A stretch of DNA of 64,000 nucleotides, from positions 62,001-126,000 of the forward strand of contig QVIN01000011.1 of the NCBI GenBank assembly GCA_003416985.1, given 5' to 3'. The DNA comes from Duganella sp. BJB480 (GTDB lineage Bacteria > Pseudomonadota > Gammaproteobacteria > Burkholderiales > Burkholderiaceae_D). Below are positions 33,906 to 44,110 of this stretch, piece after piece. The notes beneath the pieces were generated by a model. It had not been told where the DNA came from, ran no database searches, and was given only the letters and a program-made list of their open reading frames with translations. Made by a program: the position numbers and the translations under genes. Position 1 is the stretch's first letter; every line of letters starts with the position of its first letter.

Positions 33906-34553
33906 ATGGATAAATTTACGATCTACGAAGGACTGGTGGCCCCGCTGGACCGCGCCAATGTCGACACCGACGCCATCATTCCGAAGCAATTTTTGAAGTC
34001 GATTCATCGCACCGGCTTCGGCCCGAACCTGTTCGACGAATGGCGCTACCTGGACCACGGCGAGCCGGGCCAGGACAACAGCAAGCGTCCGCTCAATCCC
34101 GAGTTCGTGCTCAACGAGCCGCGCTACCAGGGCGCCTCGATCCTGCTGACCCGCAAGAACTTCGGCTGCGGCTCCTCGCGCGAGCACGCGCCGTGGGCGC
34201 TGGACCAGTACGGCTTCCGCGCGATCATCGCGCCCTCGTTCGCCGACATCTTCTTCAACAACTGCTACAAGAGCGGCTTGTTGCCGATCGTATTGCCTGA
34301 AGCGCAGGTTGATCACCTGTTCAATGAAGTCAAGGCCTTCCCCGGTTACCGTCTGGTGGTCGACCTTGAGCAGCAGCGCATCTCCACCAGCAATGGCAGC
34401 GTCTCCTATCCCTTCGAGATCGACGCCTTCCGCAAATACTGCCTGATGAACGGGCTCGACGATATCGGCCTGACGCTGCGCCACGCCGACGCTATCCGCG
34501 GCTTCGAAGAGCGCCATCTGGCAACCCAACCTTGGTTGGCCAACGTCATCTAA
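33906..34553 (+). CDS. leuD: 3-isopropylmalate dehydratase small subunit
   Basis: 215 residues. Swivelling-domain signatures include VDTDAIIPKQFLKSI near the N-terminus, ILLTRKNFGCGSSREHAPWAL and RAIIAPSFADIFFNNCYKSGLLPIVL. It completes the LeuCD heterodimer. The length is typical. Followed 15 bp later by leuB. Confidence 0.97.
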   Translation: MDKFTIYEGLVAPLDRANVDTDAIIPKQFLKSIHRTGFGPNLFDEWRYLDHGEPGQDNSKRPLNPEFVLNEPRYQGASILLTRKNFGCGSSREHAPWALDQYGFRAIIAPSFADIFFNNCYKSGLLPIVLPEAQVDHLFNEVKAFPGYRLVVDLEQQRISTSNGSVSYPFEIDAFRKYCLMNGLDDIGLTLRHADAIRGFEERHLATQPWLANVI

Positions 34554-34568
34554 TCTCGAAAACTACTC

Positions 34569-35639
34569 ATGAAAATCGCTATCCTCCCGGGCGACGGTAT
34601 CGGCCCGGAAATCATCGCGCAAGCCGTCAAAGTCCTCAACGTGCTGGGCGAACAATTTGAGCTGGAAAGCGCGCCGGTCGGCGGCGCCGGCTACGCCGCC
34701 CACGGCCACCCGCTGCCCGAAGGCACGCTGGCGCTGGCCAAGGCGGCCGACGCGGTGCTGTTCGGCGCCGTCGGCGACTACCAGTACGACACGCTGGAGC
34801 GCGCGCTGCGCCCCGAGCAGGCCATCCTGGGCCTGCGCAAGAACCTGGGCCTGTTCGCCAACCTGCGTCCGGCCATCCTGTATCCGCAACTGGCCAACGC
34901 CTCGACGCTGAAACCGGAAGTGGTGTCCGGCCTGGACATCCTGATCATCCGCGAACTGACCGGCGACATCTACTTCGGCCAGCCGCGCGGCGTGCGCGAG
35001 TGCCCGGACGGCGCCTTCAAGGGCCAGCGCGAAGGCTTCGACACCATGCGCTACGCCGAAGGCGAGATCCGCCGCATCGCCCACGTGGCGTTCCAGGCCG
35101 CGCAAAAGCGCAGCAAGCGCCTGACCAGCGTCGACAAGGCCAACGTGCTGGAGACCTTCCAGTTCTGGAAGGACATCGTCACCGACGTGCACAAGGAATA
35201 CCCGGACGTCGCGCTGGAGCACATGTACGTCGACAACGCCGCGATGCAGCTGGTGCGCGCGCCGAAGAAGTTCGACGTCATCGTCACCGGCAATATGTTC
35301 GGCGACATCCTGAGCGACCAGGCGGCCATGCTGACCGGCTCGATCGGCATGCTGCCGTCGGCCTCGCTGGACGCCAACAACAAGGGCCTGTACGAACCGT
35401 CGCACGGCTCCGCGCCGGACATCGCCGGCAAGGGCATCGCCAATCCGCTGGCGACGATTTTGTCGGCCGCGATGATGCTGCGCTACTCGCTGAACAAGGC
35501 CGAACAGGCCGACCGTATCGAGAACGCCGTTAAGCAGGTGCTGTCGCAGGGCCTGCGCACCGCCGACATCTACGAAGCCGGCACCACCAAGGTGGGCACG
35601 GAGGAGATGGGCAACGCGGTGGTCAAGGCGCTGGCGTAA
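34569..35639 (+). CDS. leuB: 3-isopropylmalate dehydrogenase
   Basis: 356 residues. The sequence opens MKIAILPGDGIGPEI, with substrate-binding arginines in LRKNLGLFANLRPA and RELTGDIYFGQPRG, the metal-binding aspartates in IVTGNMFGDILSDQAAMLTGSIGMLPSASL, and the NAD-binding EPSHGSAPDIAGKGIANPLATI. It oxidises and decarboxylates 3-isopropylmalate with NAD+, the third leucine-specific step. Likely cotranscribed with leuC and leuD and followed closely by asd. Confidence 0.97.
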   Translation: MKIAILPGDGIGPEIIAQAVKVLNVLGEQFELESAPVGGAGYAAHGHPLPEGTLALAKAADAVLFGAVGDYQYDTLERALRPEQAILGLRKNLGLFANLRPAILYPQLANASTLKPEVVSGLDILIIRELTGDIYFGQPRGVRECPDGAFKGQREGFDTMRYAEGEIRRIAHVAFQAAQKRSKRLTSVDKANVLETFQFWKDIVTDVHKEYPDVALEHMYVDNAAMQLVRAPKKFDVIVTGNMFGDILSDQAAMLTGSIGMLPSASLDANNKGLYEPSHGSAPDIAGKGIANPLATILSAAMMLRYSLNKAEQADRIENAVKQVLSQGLRTADIYEAGTTKVGTEEMGNAVVKALA

Positions 35640-35676
35640 ACAGTATAAATAGTATAAATCGTTATAGGGAATGAAA

Positions 35677-36804
35677 ATGAAACTCGTAGGCTTGGTAGGT
35701 TGGCGCGGCATGGTTGGTTCGGTCCTGATGCAGCGCATGCAGGAAGAGGGCGATTTCGCCCACATCGAACCGGTGTTCTTCACCACCTCGAACCCGGGCG
35801 GCGACGCCCCGGCGATGGCGAAGAATGAAACCAAACTGAAAAGCGCCACCGACATCGACGAACTGAAAAAGTGCGAGATCATCATCTCGTGCCAGGGCGG
35901 CGACTACACCACCGAGGTGTTCCCCAAGCTGCGCGCGGCCGGCTGGAACGGCTACTGGATCGACGCCGCCTCCACGCTGCGCATGGAGAAGGACGCCGTC
36001 ATCGTGCTGGACCCGGTCAACCTGCACGTGATCAAGGACGCGCTGGGCAAGGGCGTGAAGAACTACATCGGCGGCAACTGCACCGTGTCGTGCATGCTGA
36101 TGGGCCTGGGCGGCCTGTTCCAGCACAACCTGGTCGAGTGGATGACCTCCATGACCTACCAGGCGGCATCGGGCGGCGGCGCCCAGCACATGCGCGAGCT
36201 GCTGACCCAGTTCGGCACCATCAACTCGTCGGTCAAGGCGCTGCTGGACAATCCGGCCTCCGCCATCCTGGAGATCGACCGCCAGGTGCTGGCCACCCAG
36301 CACGGCCTGAGCGCCGAGGAGACCAAGCAGTTCGGCGCGCCGCTGGCCGGCAACCTGATCCCGTGGATCGACAAGGACCTGGGCAACGGCCAGTCGAAGG
36401 AAGAGTGGAAGGGCGGCGCCGAGACCAACAAGATCCTGGGCCTGGGTGCGGACTTCGGTTCGAAAGCCATCCCTGTGGACGGCCTGTGCGTGCGCATCGG
36501 CGCCATGCGCAGCCACTCGCAGGCGCTGACCATCAAGCTGAAGAAGGACGTGCCGATCGACGAGATCCACGACATCATCGCCGCCAACAACCAGTGGGTC
36601 AAAGTGGTGCCGAACACGCGTGAGGCGTCGGTCAAGGACCTGTCGCCGGCCGCCGCCACCGGCAGCCTGACGATTCCGGTCGGCCGCCTGCGCAAGATGA
36701 GCATGGGCGACGACTACCTGTCGGCCTTCACCGTCGGCGACCAGCTGCTGTGGGGCGCGGCCGAACCGCTGCGCCGCATGCTGCGCATCGTGCTGGACAA
36801 GTAA
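35677..36804 (+). CDS. asd: Aspartate-semialdehyde dehydrogenase
   Basis: 375 residues from the second of two close ATGs: AGGGA ends 6 bases before it, and the protein then begins MKLVGLVGWRGMVGSVLMQRM like known enzymes. The active-site Cys135 lies in GGNCTVSCMLMGLGG. The enzyme makes aspartate semialdehyde for lysine, threonine, methionine and diaminopimelate. It is 37 bp after leuB and ends at a strong terminator. Confidence 0.97.
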   Translation: MKLVGLVGWRGMVGSVLMQRMQEEGDFAHIEPVFFTTSNPGGDAPAMAKNETKLKSATDIDELKKCEIIISCQGGDYTTEVFPKLRAAGWNGYWIDAASTLRMEKDAVIVLDPVNLHVIKDALGKGVKNYIGGNCTVSCMLMGLGGLFQHNLVEWMTSMTYQAASGGGAQHMRELLTQFGTINSSVKALLDNPASAILEIDRQVLATQHGLSAEETKQFGAPLAGNLIPWIDKDLGNGQSKEEWKGGAETNKILGLGADFGSKAIPVDGLCVRIGAMRSHSQALTIKLKKDVPIDEIHDIIAANNQWVKVVPNTREASVKDLSPAAATGSLTIPVGRLRKMSMGDDYLSAFTVGDQLLWGAAEPLRRMLRIVLDK

Positions 36805-36831
36805 CACGCCGTCCTGCAATTGTTAAAGCAG

Positions 36832-36877
36832 AAGGGGTTTTCTCTATGAGCTCTCATAGGGAAAACCCCTTTTTTGG
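36832..36877 (+). terminator. Strong intrinsic terminator after asd
   Basis: AAGGGGTTTTC-CTATGAG pairs with CTCATAGGGAAAACCCC to form a long stem followed by six T residues, separating leu-asd from fimV. Confidence 0.93.
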
Positions 36878-37007
36878 TTTAAAGTAGGCATAGACGTTAC
36901 ACATCTTCATGTACCACTAGAGAAACATCGTGCAAAGCTTGCATGCTCTGGAGCATGATGATATGTTGGTATATCTGGGAAAGTAACATTTTCCCTCTGA
37001 CAACCTG

Positions 37008-39767
37008 ATGCCGCCCACTATGCACGTACCAACTCGCTCCAGCATTGTTTCCTTCGCGTTGAAGACCCTCACGGGAGCTGTCGCCAGCGCGGTGCTGGTG
37101 GCGGCCACGGCCAACGCCGCCGGGCTCGGCAAGCTGACCGTCCAGTCCTCGCTGGGGCAGCCGCTGCGGGCGGAGATCGAGCTGACGGCGGTGTCGGCGG
37201 AAGAGGCCGGCGGCCTGGTCGCCAAGCTGGCGCCGGCCGAAGCCTTCCGCACCGCCAACATCGATTTCAATCCCACCCTGCTGTCGCTGCGCTTCGACGT
37301 CGAGCAGCGCAACGGCCGCCAGGTGATCCGCGTGACGTCGACCCAGCCGGTCAACGAGCCCTTCGTCGACATGCTGCTGGAGCTGACCTGGACCGGCGGA
37401 CGCATGGTCCGCGAATACACCTTCCTGCTGGACCCGGCCGACATGCGCGCGACGCAGTCGCCGCAGGTGGCCGCGCCGGTGGACCTGGCCCGCAACAGCG
37501 CGCCGGCCGCTTCGGTCGCGCCAGCCGCAGCGCCCACCGCGCCGGCCACGGCAGCGCCATCCGCGCCGGTTGCGCAGCGCGCGCCGGCCAGGCAGGCCGC
37601 CACCGAATACACCGTCAAGGCCGGCGACAACCTGACCCGCATCGCCAGCCAGGTCAAGCCGGTCGACGTGTCGCTGGACATGATGCTGGTGGCGCTGTAC
37701 CGCGCCAATCCGGAGGCGTTCTCCGGCAACAATATGAACCGCCTGAAGTCGGGCCACATCCTGGCCGTGCCGGATGCCGACACCATCCGCAACACCGCGC
37801 CGGAAGGCGAGGCGCGCGGCGTGGTGGTGGCGCACGCGGTCGACTTCAACGCCTACCGCGCCAAGCTGGCCGGGCAGGTGGCCAACAGCACGCCGGCCAA
37901 GGAGCCGGAAGTTGCACAGAACGCGTCGGGCAAGATCACCGCCAAGGTCGAGGAAAAGCCGAACGCGGTCAACGCCGCCAAGGACAAGCTGACGCTGTCG
38001 AAATCGACCGCCGGCACGCCGGTAGAAGGCAAGACCGGCATGGCGGTTGAGGACAAGATCGCGCGCCAGAAGGAGCAGGAGGAGTCCGCGGCCCGCATCA
38101 AGGAGCTGGAGAAGAACACCCGCGACCTGGAAAACCTGATGGCGGTCAAGAACAAGGCGGCCGCGCAGACGGAAAAGGCCTCGGCATCGGCTGCGGCATC
38201 GCTGCCGGCGTCGGCCCCGGTCGAGGCCTCGGCGCCGCCCAAGCCCAAGCGCACGCTGGTGATCCCGCCGAAGAAACTCGAGCCCAGCCTGTTCGAAACG
38301 ATGATGGACAACCTGCAATATGTGGGGCTGGCCGCCGCAGCCCTGCTGGCGGGCGCCGGCGCGCTGATCGCCTCGCGCCGCCGCAAGCAGTTCGCCGTGC
38401 CGAAGGAAGAAACCAGCATCCTCGGCGACACCGCGATTCCGTCGCAGGCGCTGATCGCCGACGCCGGCGGCCAGAGCGTCGACACCAACAACAGCGTGTT
38501 CAATTCCAACTTCGCGCCGTCGGCCAGCCAGCTCGACACCAACGAGGTCGATCCGGTGGCGGAAGCCGATGTCTACATCGCCTACGGCCGCGACGCCCAG
38601 GCCGAGGAGATCCTCAAGGAAGCGCTGCGCAGCCATCCGGAACGCCACGCCGTGCGCCTGAAGCTGCTGGAGATCTACGTCGCCCGCAAGGACGCGCGCT
38701 CCTTCGAGAGCCAGGCATCCGAGCTGTATTCGATGACGCGCGGCCAGGGCGACGAGTGGGCGCAGGCGTCCGTCATGGGCCAGGCGCTGGATCCGGGCAA
38801 TCCGCTGTACGCCGAAGGCCATGCATCCTCGGGCGAAGCCGAAGCCGCATCCTCCTTCGCCGCCGCGCCTGCCGTTGCGGCGGCTGCGGCCGGTGCCGCC
38901 GCGTTCAGCGCGGCGGACTTTGTCAGCGACTTCAACGCGCCAGCGCCCGCACCAGCTCCCACCTCCGGCGGCCTCGACTTGGACCTTGGCTTCGATGCGC
39001 CTGCCGCCGCAGCCGGCGACAGCAATCTGATGGACTTCGGCAGCGACATGGAAACGGCCTTGCCGCAAGCGGCCGACGCCGCCGTGTCGCCGGCTTCGGT
39101 GGCGGCGGAATCCGACAACCTGATGGACTTCGACCTGGGCGGCCTGAGCTTCGAACCCGCCGCGCCAGCACCGGCCCCGGCCGAGCCGGCAACGATGCCG
39201 GAAGACGACTTCAACCTGGCCTTCGACGCACCCGCCGCGCCAGCCCCGGCTCCCGCTCCCGCCCCAGCTCCGGCGGAAGACCTGAGCATGGACTTCGGCC
39301 TGGACCTGCCGGCCGAGACGGTCGCGCCGGCACTGCCGTCGGCCAGCAGCGATCCGCTGGACCTGGACCTGATGAATTTTGAAATTCCCGAAGTGCCGGC
39401 CGTCCCCGCTCCGGCGCCCGAAGCCGAACTGGACGCCGGCGACTTCGCCGACGCACTGCACGCCACGGAAGAAGTCGCACCCGCGCCGGCCCCGGCCGCG
39501 CAGGAGTTCGACCTGTCCGGCATCGACCTCGACCTGGACAGCGCGCTGGGCGGCGCCGGCGCCACCGCCGATACGACGCCCGCCCATGTGCGCGACGACA
39601 CCCTGTCGGCCCACCACATGGAAATGGACACCAAGCTGGACCTGGCGGTGGCCTATCAGGAAATCGGCGACAAGGAAGGCGCGCGCGAGCTGCTGGACGA
39701 AGTGCTGCGCGGCGGCAGCGACGACCAGATCGCCAAGGCCAACGCGATGCGCGCCCAATTGGGGTAA
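37008..39767 (+). CDS. fimV: FimV-type type IV pilus/polarity protein
   Basis: 919 residues (a second ATG at 37020 may be the true start; neither has a clear ribosome site). A signal peptide ends near ANAAG. The mature N-terminus has the FimV periplasmic domain (LGKLTVQSSLGQPLRAEIEL). A LysM segment (TEYTVKAGDNLTRIASQVKP, about 199-260) binds peptidoglycan. A coiled coil, one membrane helix (YVGLAAAALLAGAGALIA, about 435-455) and a long Ala/Pro/Asp acidic cytoplasmic region follow, then a C-terminal TPR-like FimV motif (LDLAVAYQEIGDKEGARELLDEVL). FimV localises type IV pilus machinery and cAMP signalling at the pole. Its place ahead of truA is conserved. Confidence 0.93.
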   Translation: MPPTMHVPTRSSIVSFALKTLTGAVASAVLVAATANAAGLGKLTVQSSLGQPLRAEIELTAVSAEEAGGLVAKLAPAEAFRTANIDFNPTLLSLRFDVEQRNGRQVIRVTSTQPVNEPFVDMLLELTWTGGRMVREYTFLLDPADMRATQSPQVAAPVDLARNSAPAASVAPAAAPTAPATAAPSAPVAQRAPARQAATEYTVKAGDNLTRIASQVKPVDVSLDMMLVALYRANPEAFSGNNMNRLKSGHILAVPDADTIRNTAPEGEARGVVVAHAVDFNAYRAKLAGQVANSTPAKEPEVAQNASGKITAKVEEKPNAVNAAKDKLTLSKSTAGTPVEGKTGMAVEDKIARQKEQEESAARIKELEKNTRDLENLMAVKNKAAAQTEKASASAAASLPASAPVEASAPPKPKRTLVIPPKKLEPSLFETMMDNLQYVGLAAAALLAGAGALIASRRRKQFAVPKEETSILGDTAIPSQALIADAGGQSVDTNNSVFNSNFAPSASQLDTNEVDPVAEADVYIAYGRDAQAEEILKEALRSHPERHAVRLKLLEIYVARKDARSFESQASELYSMTRGQGDEWAQASVMGQALDPGNPLYAEGHASSGEAEAASSFAAAPAVAAAAAGAAAFSAADFVSDFNAPAPAPAPTSGGLDLDLGFDAPAAAAGDSNLMDFGSDMETALPQAADAAVSPASVAAESDNLMDFDLGGLSFEPAAPAPAPAEPATMPEDDFNLAFDAPAAPAPAPAPAPAPAEDLSMDFGLDLPAETVAPALPSASSDPLDLDLMNFEIPEVPAVPAPAPEAELDAGDFADALHATEEVAPAPAPAAQEFDLSGIDLDLDSALGGAGATADTTPAHVRDDTLSAHHMEMDTKLDLAVAYQEIGDKEGARELLDEVLRGGSDDQIAKANAMRAQLG

Positions 39768-39815
39768 TCCCGCTCCGTATATAATGGCTGACTCTGACAT
39801 TACATCGGGCAGCAA

Positions 39816-40619
39816 TTGAAACGGATAGCAATCGGCGTCCAGTACGACGGAACCGCGTGGAACGGCTACCAGAAACAGGCGGACGGCCACACGGTCCAGG
39901 ACAAGCTGGAACAGGCGCTGGAGAAATTCGCCAGGGTGCCGCTGGCCACCACGTGCGCCGGCCGCACCGACACCGGCGTGCACGCGCTGGAACAAGTGGT
40001 CCACTTCGACACCGACCTGAACCGCGACACCCATTCCTGGGTGCGCGGCGTCAACGCCTTCCTGCCGCCGTCGATCGCCGTGCGCTGGGCCAAGGAGCTG
40101 GAGGGCGACCCGAGCGTCGATGATTTCTTCCACGCCCGCTTCAGCGCCCGCGCCCGCACCTACCACTACGTGCTGTACAACAATCCGACCCGCTCGCCGC
40201 TGCTGGAAGGGCGCGCCGGCTTCTGCTTCCGCCCGCTGGACGTGGAGCTGATGCGGCAGGCCATTCCGCCGCTGATCGGCTGGCACGACTTCACCGCCTT
40301 CCGCGCCGCGCAGTGCCAGGCCAAGTCGCCGGTCAAGCTGATGCACGACATCCAGATCAAGCGGCACGGCGAGCTGGTGGTGTTCACCATCACCGCCAAC
40401 GCCTTCCTGCACCACATGGTGCGCAACCTGGTCGGCTCGCTGGTCTACATCGGCACCGGCCGCGAAAAGCCGGAGTGGCTGGGCCATCTGCTGGAAACCA
40501 AGGACCGCCACGCCGCCGCGCCCACCTTCATGCCGGACGGCCTGTACCTGGCCAAGATCGACTATGACCCCAAATGGGAACTGCCGCTGGAAACGACCAG
40601 CGCCTTGCCCTGGTTCTAA
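39816..40619 (+). CDS. truA: tRNA pseudouridine synthase A
   Basis: 267 residues from a TTG start; the protein then begins MKRIAIGVQYDGTAWNGYQ as expected, and no ATG fits. The catalytic Asp52 is in CAGRTDTGVHALEQVVHFD. FSARARTYHYVLYN and FLHHMVRNLVGSLVYIGTG are further TruA signatures. It modifies U38-U40 of tRNA anticodon stems. A TATAAT at 39780-39785 may belong to its own promoter. Nine bases separate it from trpF. Confidence 0.95.
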   Translation: MKRIAIGVQYDGTAWNGYQKQADGHTVQDKLEQALEKFARVPLATTCAGRTDTGVHALEQVVHFDTDLNRDTHSWVRGVNAFLPPSIAVRWAKELEGDPSVDDFFHARFSARARTYHYVLYNNPTRSPLLEGRAGFCFRPLDVELMRQAIPPLIGWHDFTAFRAAQCQAKSPVKLMHDIQIKRHGELVVFTITANAFLHHMVRNLVGSLVYIGTGREKPEWLGHLLETKDRHAAAPTFMPDGLYLAKIDYDPKWELPLETTSALPWF

Positions 40620-41301
40620 AGGAGCATCATGCGTACCCGTATCAAGATCTGCGGCCTGACCCGTGTGGAAGATGTGCAAGCCGCCGTCGCGGCGGGCGCC
40701 GATGCGATCGGCTTCGTGTTCTACCCCAAGAGCCCGCGCTACGTCACGCCCGAGCAGGCCACCGAGCTGATCCGCGCCGTGCCGCCCTTCGTCACCTGCA
40801 CCGGGCTGTTCGTCAACGCCACGCCGGAAGAGGTGGCGGCAACGTGCCGGGTGGCGCCGATCGCGCTGATCCAGCTGCACGGCGACGAGACGGAGGAGCA
40901 GTCGGCCGCCATCGCCGAGGCGGCCGGGCGACAGTTCATGCGCGTGTTCCGCGTCAAACCTGACACACAGCCGTCCGATTTGCTAGAATACGAGCAGCGA
41001 TACCGCGCCGCCAGTCCCTTGTTCACCAGCCTGTTGCTGGACACCTATGTGGATGCCTATGGCGGTGCAGGAAAGGGTTTTGATTGGTCTCTCATTCCAA
41101 AAGATCTCGCGCCTCGGGTCGTTTTAAGTGGTGGCTTGAGCGTACACAACGCGACTGACGCGGTGGCACGTGTACGCCCCTACGCCGTGGACATCAGCAG
41201 TGGTGTCGAAGCGGCCAAGGGGATCAAGGACGCCCGCAAGATCGCCGCCTTCGTCGCGGCGGTGCGGGCCGGAGATACCATGAATGAAAGCGAGACCCAC
41301 C

Positions 41302-42537
<1,236 letters not shown>

Positions 42538-42547
42538 GGGAAATGAC

Positions 42548-43345
42548 ATGTCCAAAATCGCAGCAACTTTCAGCGCCCTGAAGGCGCACAAAAAAACCGC
42601 GCTCATCACTTTCATCACGGCCGGCGATCCGTCGCCGGAGCTGACGGTGCCGCTGATGCACGCCCTGGTGGCGGGCGGCGCCGACATCCTGGAACTCGGC
42701 GTGCCGTTTTCCGATCCGATGGCCGAAGGCCCGGTGATCCAGCGCGCCTGCGAGCGGGCGCTGGCCAACGGCGTCGGCATCTATGATGTGTTCGGCTACG
42801 TGGCGGAATTCCGCAAGACCAACCAGACCACGCCGGTGGTGCTGATGGGCTATGCCAATCCGATCGAGCGCATCGGCGCGGCCACCTTCATCGCCCAGTC
42901 CAAGGCGGTGGGCGCGGACGGCGCCATCGTGGTCGACTACCCGCCGGAAGAGTGTGAAGAGTTCGCGGCCGCCATGCGCGCCGCCGAGCTGGACCTGATC
43001 TTCCTGCTGGCGCCGACCTCGACCGAGCAACGCATCGCGCAGGTGGCCAAGGTTGGCGGCGGCTTCAGCTACTACGTCTCGCTGAAGGGCGTGACGGGCG
43101 CCGGCAACATCGACACGGTGGAAGTGGCGGAGCGCCTGACGGCGATCCGCAAGCACGTGCAGTTGCCGATCGGCGTAGGCTTCGGCATCCGCGACGGCGC
43201 CACCGCGCGCGCCGTGGCCGAGGTGGCCGACGCAGTCGTCATCGGCAGCCGCGTCATCCAGGAAATCGAAAGCGCCGGCAAGGATGGCGCCGTGGCCGCC
43301 GTACAAACCTTCGTCAGCGGCATCCGCGCCGCTCTCGACGCCTGA
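42548..43345 (+). CDS. trpA: Tryptophan synthase alpha subunit
   Basis: 265 residues. Glu49 in DILELGVPFSDP matches the catalytic glutamate. The residue at the position of the second catalytic acid (Asp60 in E. coli) is Glu60 here (PMAEGPVIQRA). GYANPIERIG, a flexible loop and VGFGIRDGATARAVAEVADAVVIGSRVI are standard. It cleaves indole-3-glycerol phosphate and passes indole to TrpB. Confidence 0.96.
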   Translation: MSKIAATFSALKAHKKTALITFITAGDPSPELTVPLMHALVAGGADILELGVPFSDPMAEGPVIQRACERALANGVGIYDVFGYVAEFRKTNQTTPVVLMGYANPIERIGAATFIAQSKAVGADGAIVVDYPPEECEEFAAAMRAAELDLIFLLAPTSTEQRIAQVAKVGGGFSYYVSLKGVTGAGNIDTVEVAERLTAIRKHVQLPIGVGFGIRDGATARAVAEVADAVVIGSRVIQEIESAGKDGAVAAVQTFVSGIRAALDA

Positions 43346-43392
43346 CCTCCCGCCGGCCCCTCTTGGCCGGCCTCAAATCCCGACCGCTCACC

Positions 43393-43421
43393 TTGATACA
43401 TAGTTAAGTACTGACTATGTT
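43393..43421 (+). promoter_or_regulatory. Toxin-antitoxin promoter with palindromic operator
   Basis: TTGATA (43393-43398), 17 bases and TATGTT (43416-43421) make a promoter 15 bp upstream of brnT. The inverted repeat ACATAGT/ACTATGT (43398-43404 and 43414-43420) covers the spacer and -10, the layout expected for autorepression by the antitoxin. Confidence 0.7.
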
Positions 43422-43435
43422 GAAGGAGAGCGGTC

Positions 43436-43711
43436 GTGCGTTTCGAATGGGATCAACGTAAGGCGGCCGCCAACCTGCGAAAACACGGCGTAAGCTTTGA
43501 CGAAGCCCGTACTGTTTTCGCCGATCGGCTGGGCAAAATACGTTATGACCCCGATCATTCGGAAGCCGAGGATAGATTCATTCAACTTGGCCGCAGCAGC
43601 AAGGATCGATTGCTTTTGGTATGGCACTGCTATAGGGGTGGCAACGTGCGAATCATCTCGGCACGTGCGGCTTCGCCCGCCGATGAGATTGTTTATCTGG
43701 AAGAGGAATGA
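43436..43711 (+). CDS. brnT: BrnT family toxin
   Basis: 91 residues from a GTG start with AAGGAGAG. It begins MRFEWDQRKAAANLRKHGVSFDEARTVFAD, the BrnT signature, and ends with a VRIISARAASPADEIVYLEE segment that holds the Arg/Ala/Ser motif of the family. BrnT is a RelE-fold ribonuclease that blocks translation. Visibly more AT-rich than the trp and acc genes around it, and placed between them, it looks acquired by transfer. The antitoxin follows. Confidence 0.92.
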   Translation: MRFEWDQRKAAANLRKHGVSFDEARTVFADRLGKIRYDPDHSEAEDRFIQLGRSSKDRLLLVWHCYRGGNVRIISARAASPADEIVYLEEE

Positions 43712-43712
43712 T

Positions 43713-43988
43713 ATGCCTAAAGAAGAGAACCGATCAGCATGGATGCCAAATCCATACTATGCGAATCTTAGCAGGGAGATCAATTTTCGCTTGGATTTTG
43801 ACTCGATCAGATATTTCGAAAAACTTGGCGAACCATATGGATTACCGGCTGAAGAAATGATTCATATGTATTTACGTCATATAGCTGGATCTGGCTATAA
43901 AGCCAATCTTGGTATTCTTACCTTGGACGAACGAGAAAAACTGAGGGAATCGCTGGAGAAAGAGGAGAAACTCCCTCGAACGGCGTAG
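43713..43988 (+). CDS. Ribbon-helix-helix antitoxin partner of BrnT
   Basis: 91 residues, one base after the toxin stop (GAGGAATGATATG). The core INFRLDFDSIRYFEKLGEPYGLPAEEMIHMYLRHIAGSG reads as a short beta strand followed by two helices, the ribbon-helix-helix form used by BrnT antitoxins. It differs from canonical BrnA (RLDxDVLxWF...GYQTRINAVLR) and resembles the alternate family with FKxLAEETGIPYQ-like sequence. The tail LDEREKLRESLEKEEKLP is a charged helix, probably toxin-binding. Same AT-rich character as brnT. Confidence 0.8.
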   Translation: MPKEENRSAWMPNPYYANLSREINFRLDFDSIRYFEKLGEPYGLPAEEMIHMYLRHIAGSGYKANLGILTLDEREKLRESLEKEEKLPRTA

Positions 43989-44110
43989 TGGTTTACCTCT
44001 AAAAACCCGCCAATTCCATGACGAAGCTTAAAAATTGTTGTACAGCAAAGTTCGACAGGGGGGCGAGAAACGGCTACACTTCGGCCACGAGTTAGCTGCA
44101 AGGAGAATTT

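Noticed and set aside
36897..40880. A 1327-codon open frame on the minus strand opposite fimV and truA
   Set aside because: It lies wholly antisense to well supported genes, its translation is Arg/Gly/Val/His-rich low complexity, and such frames are normal in GC-rich DNA.
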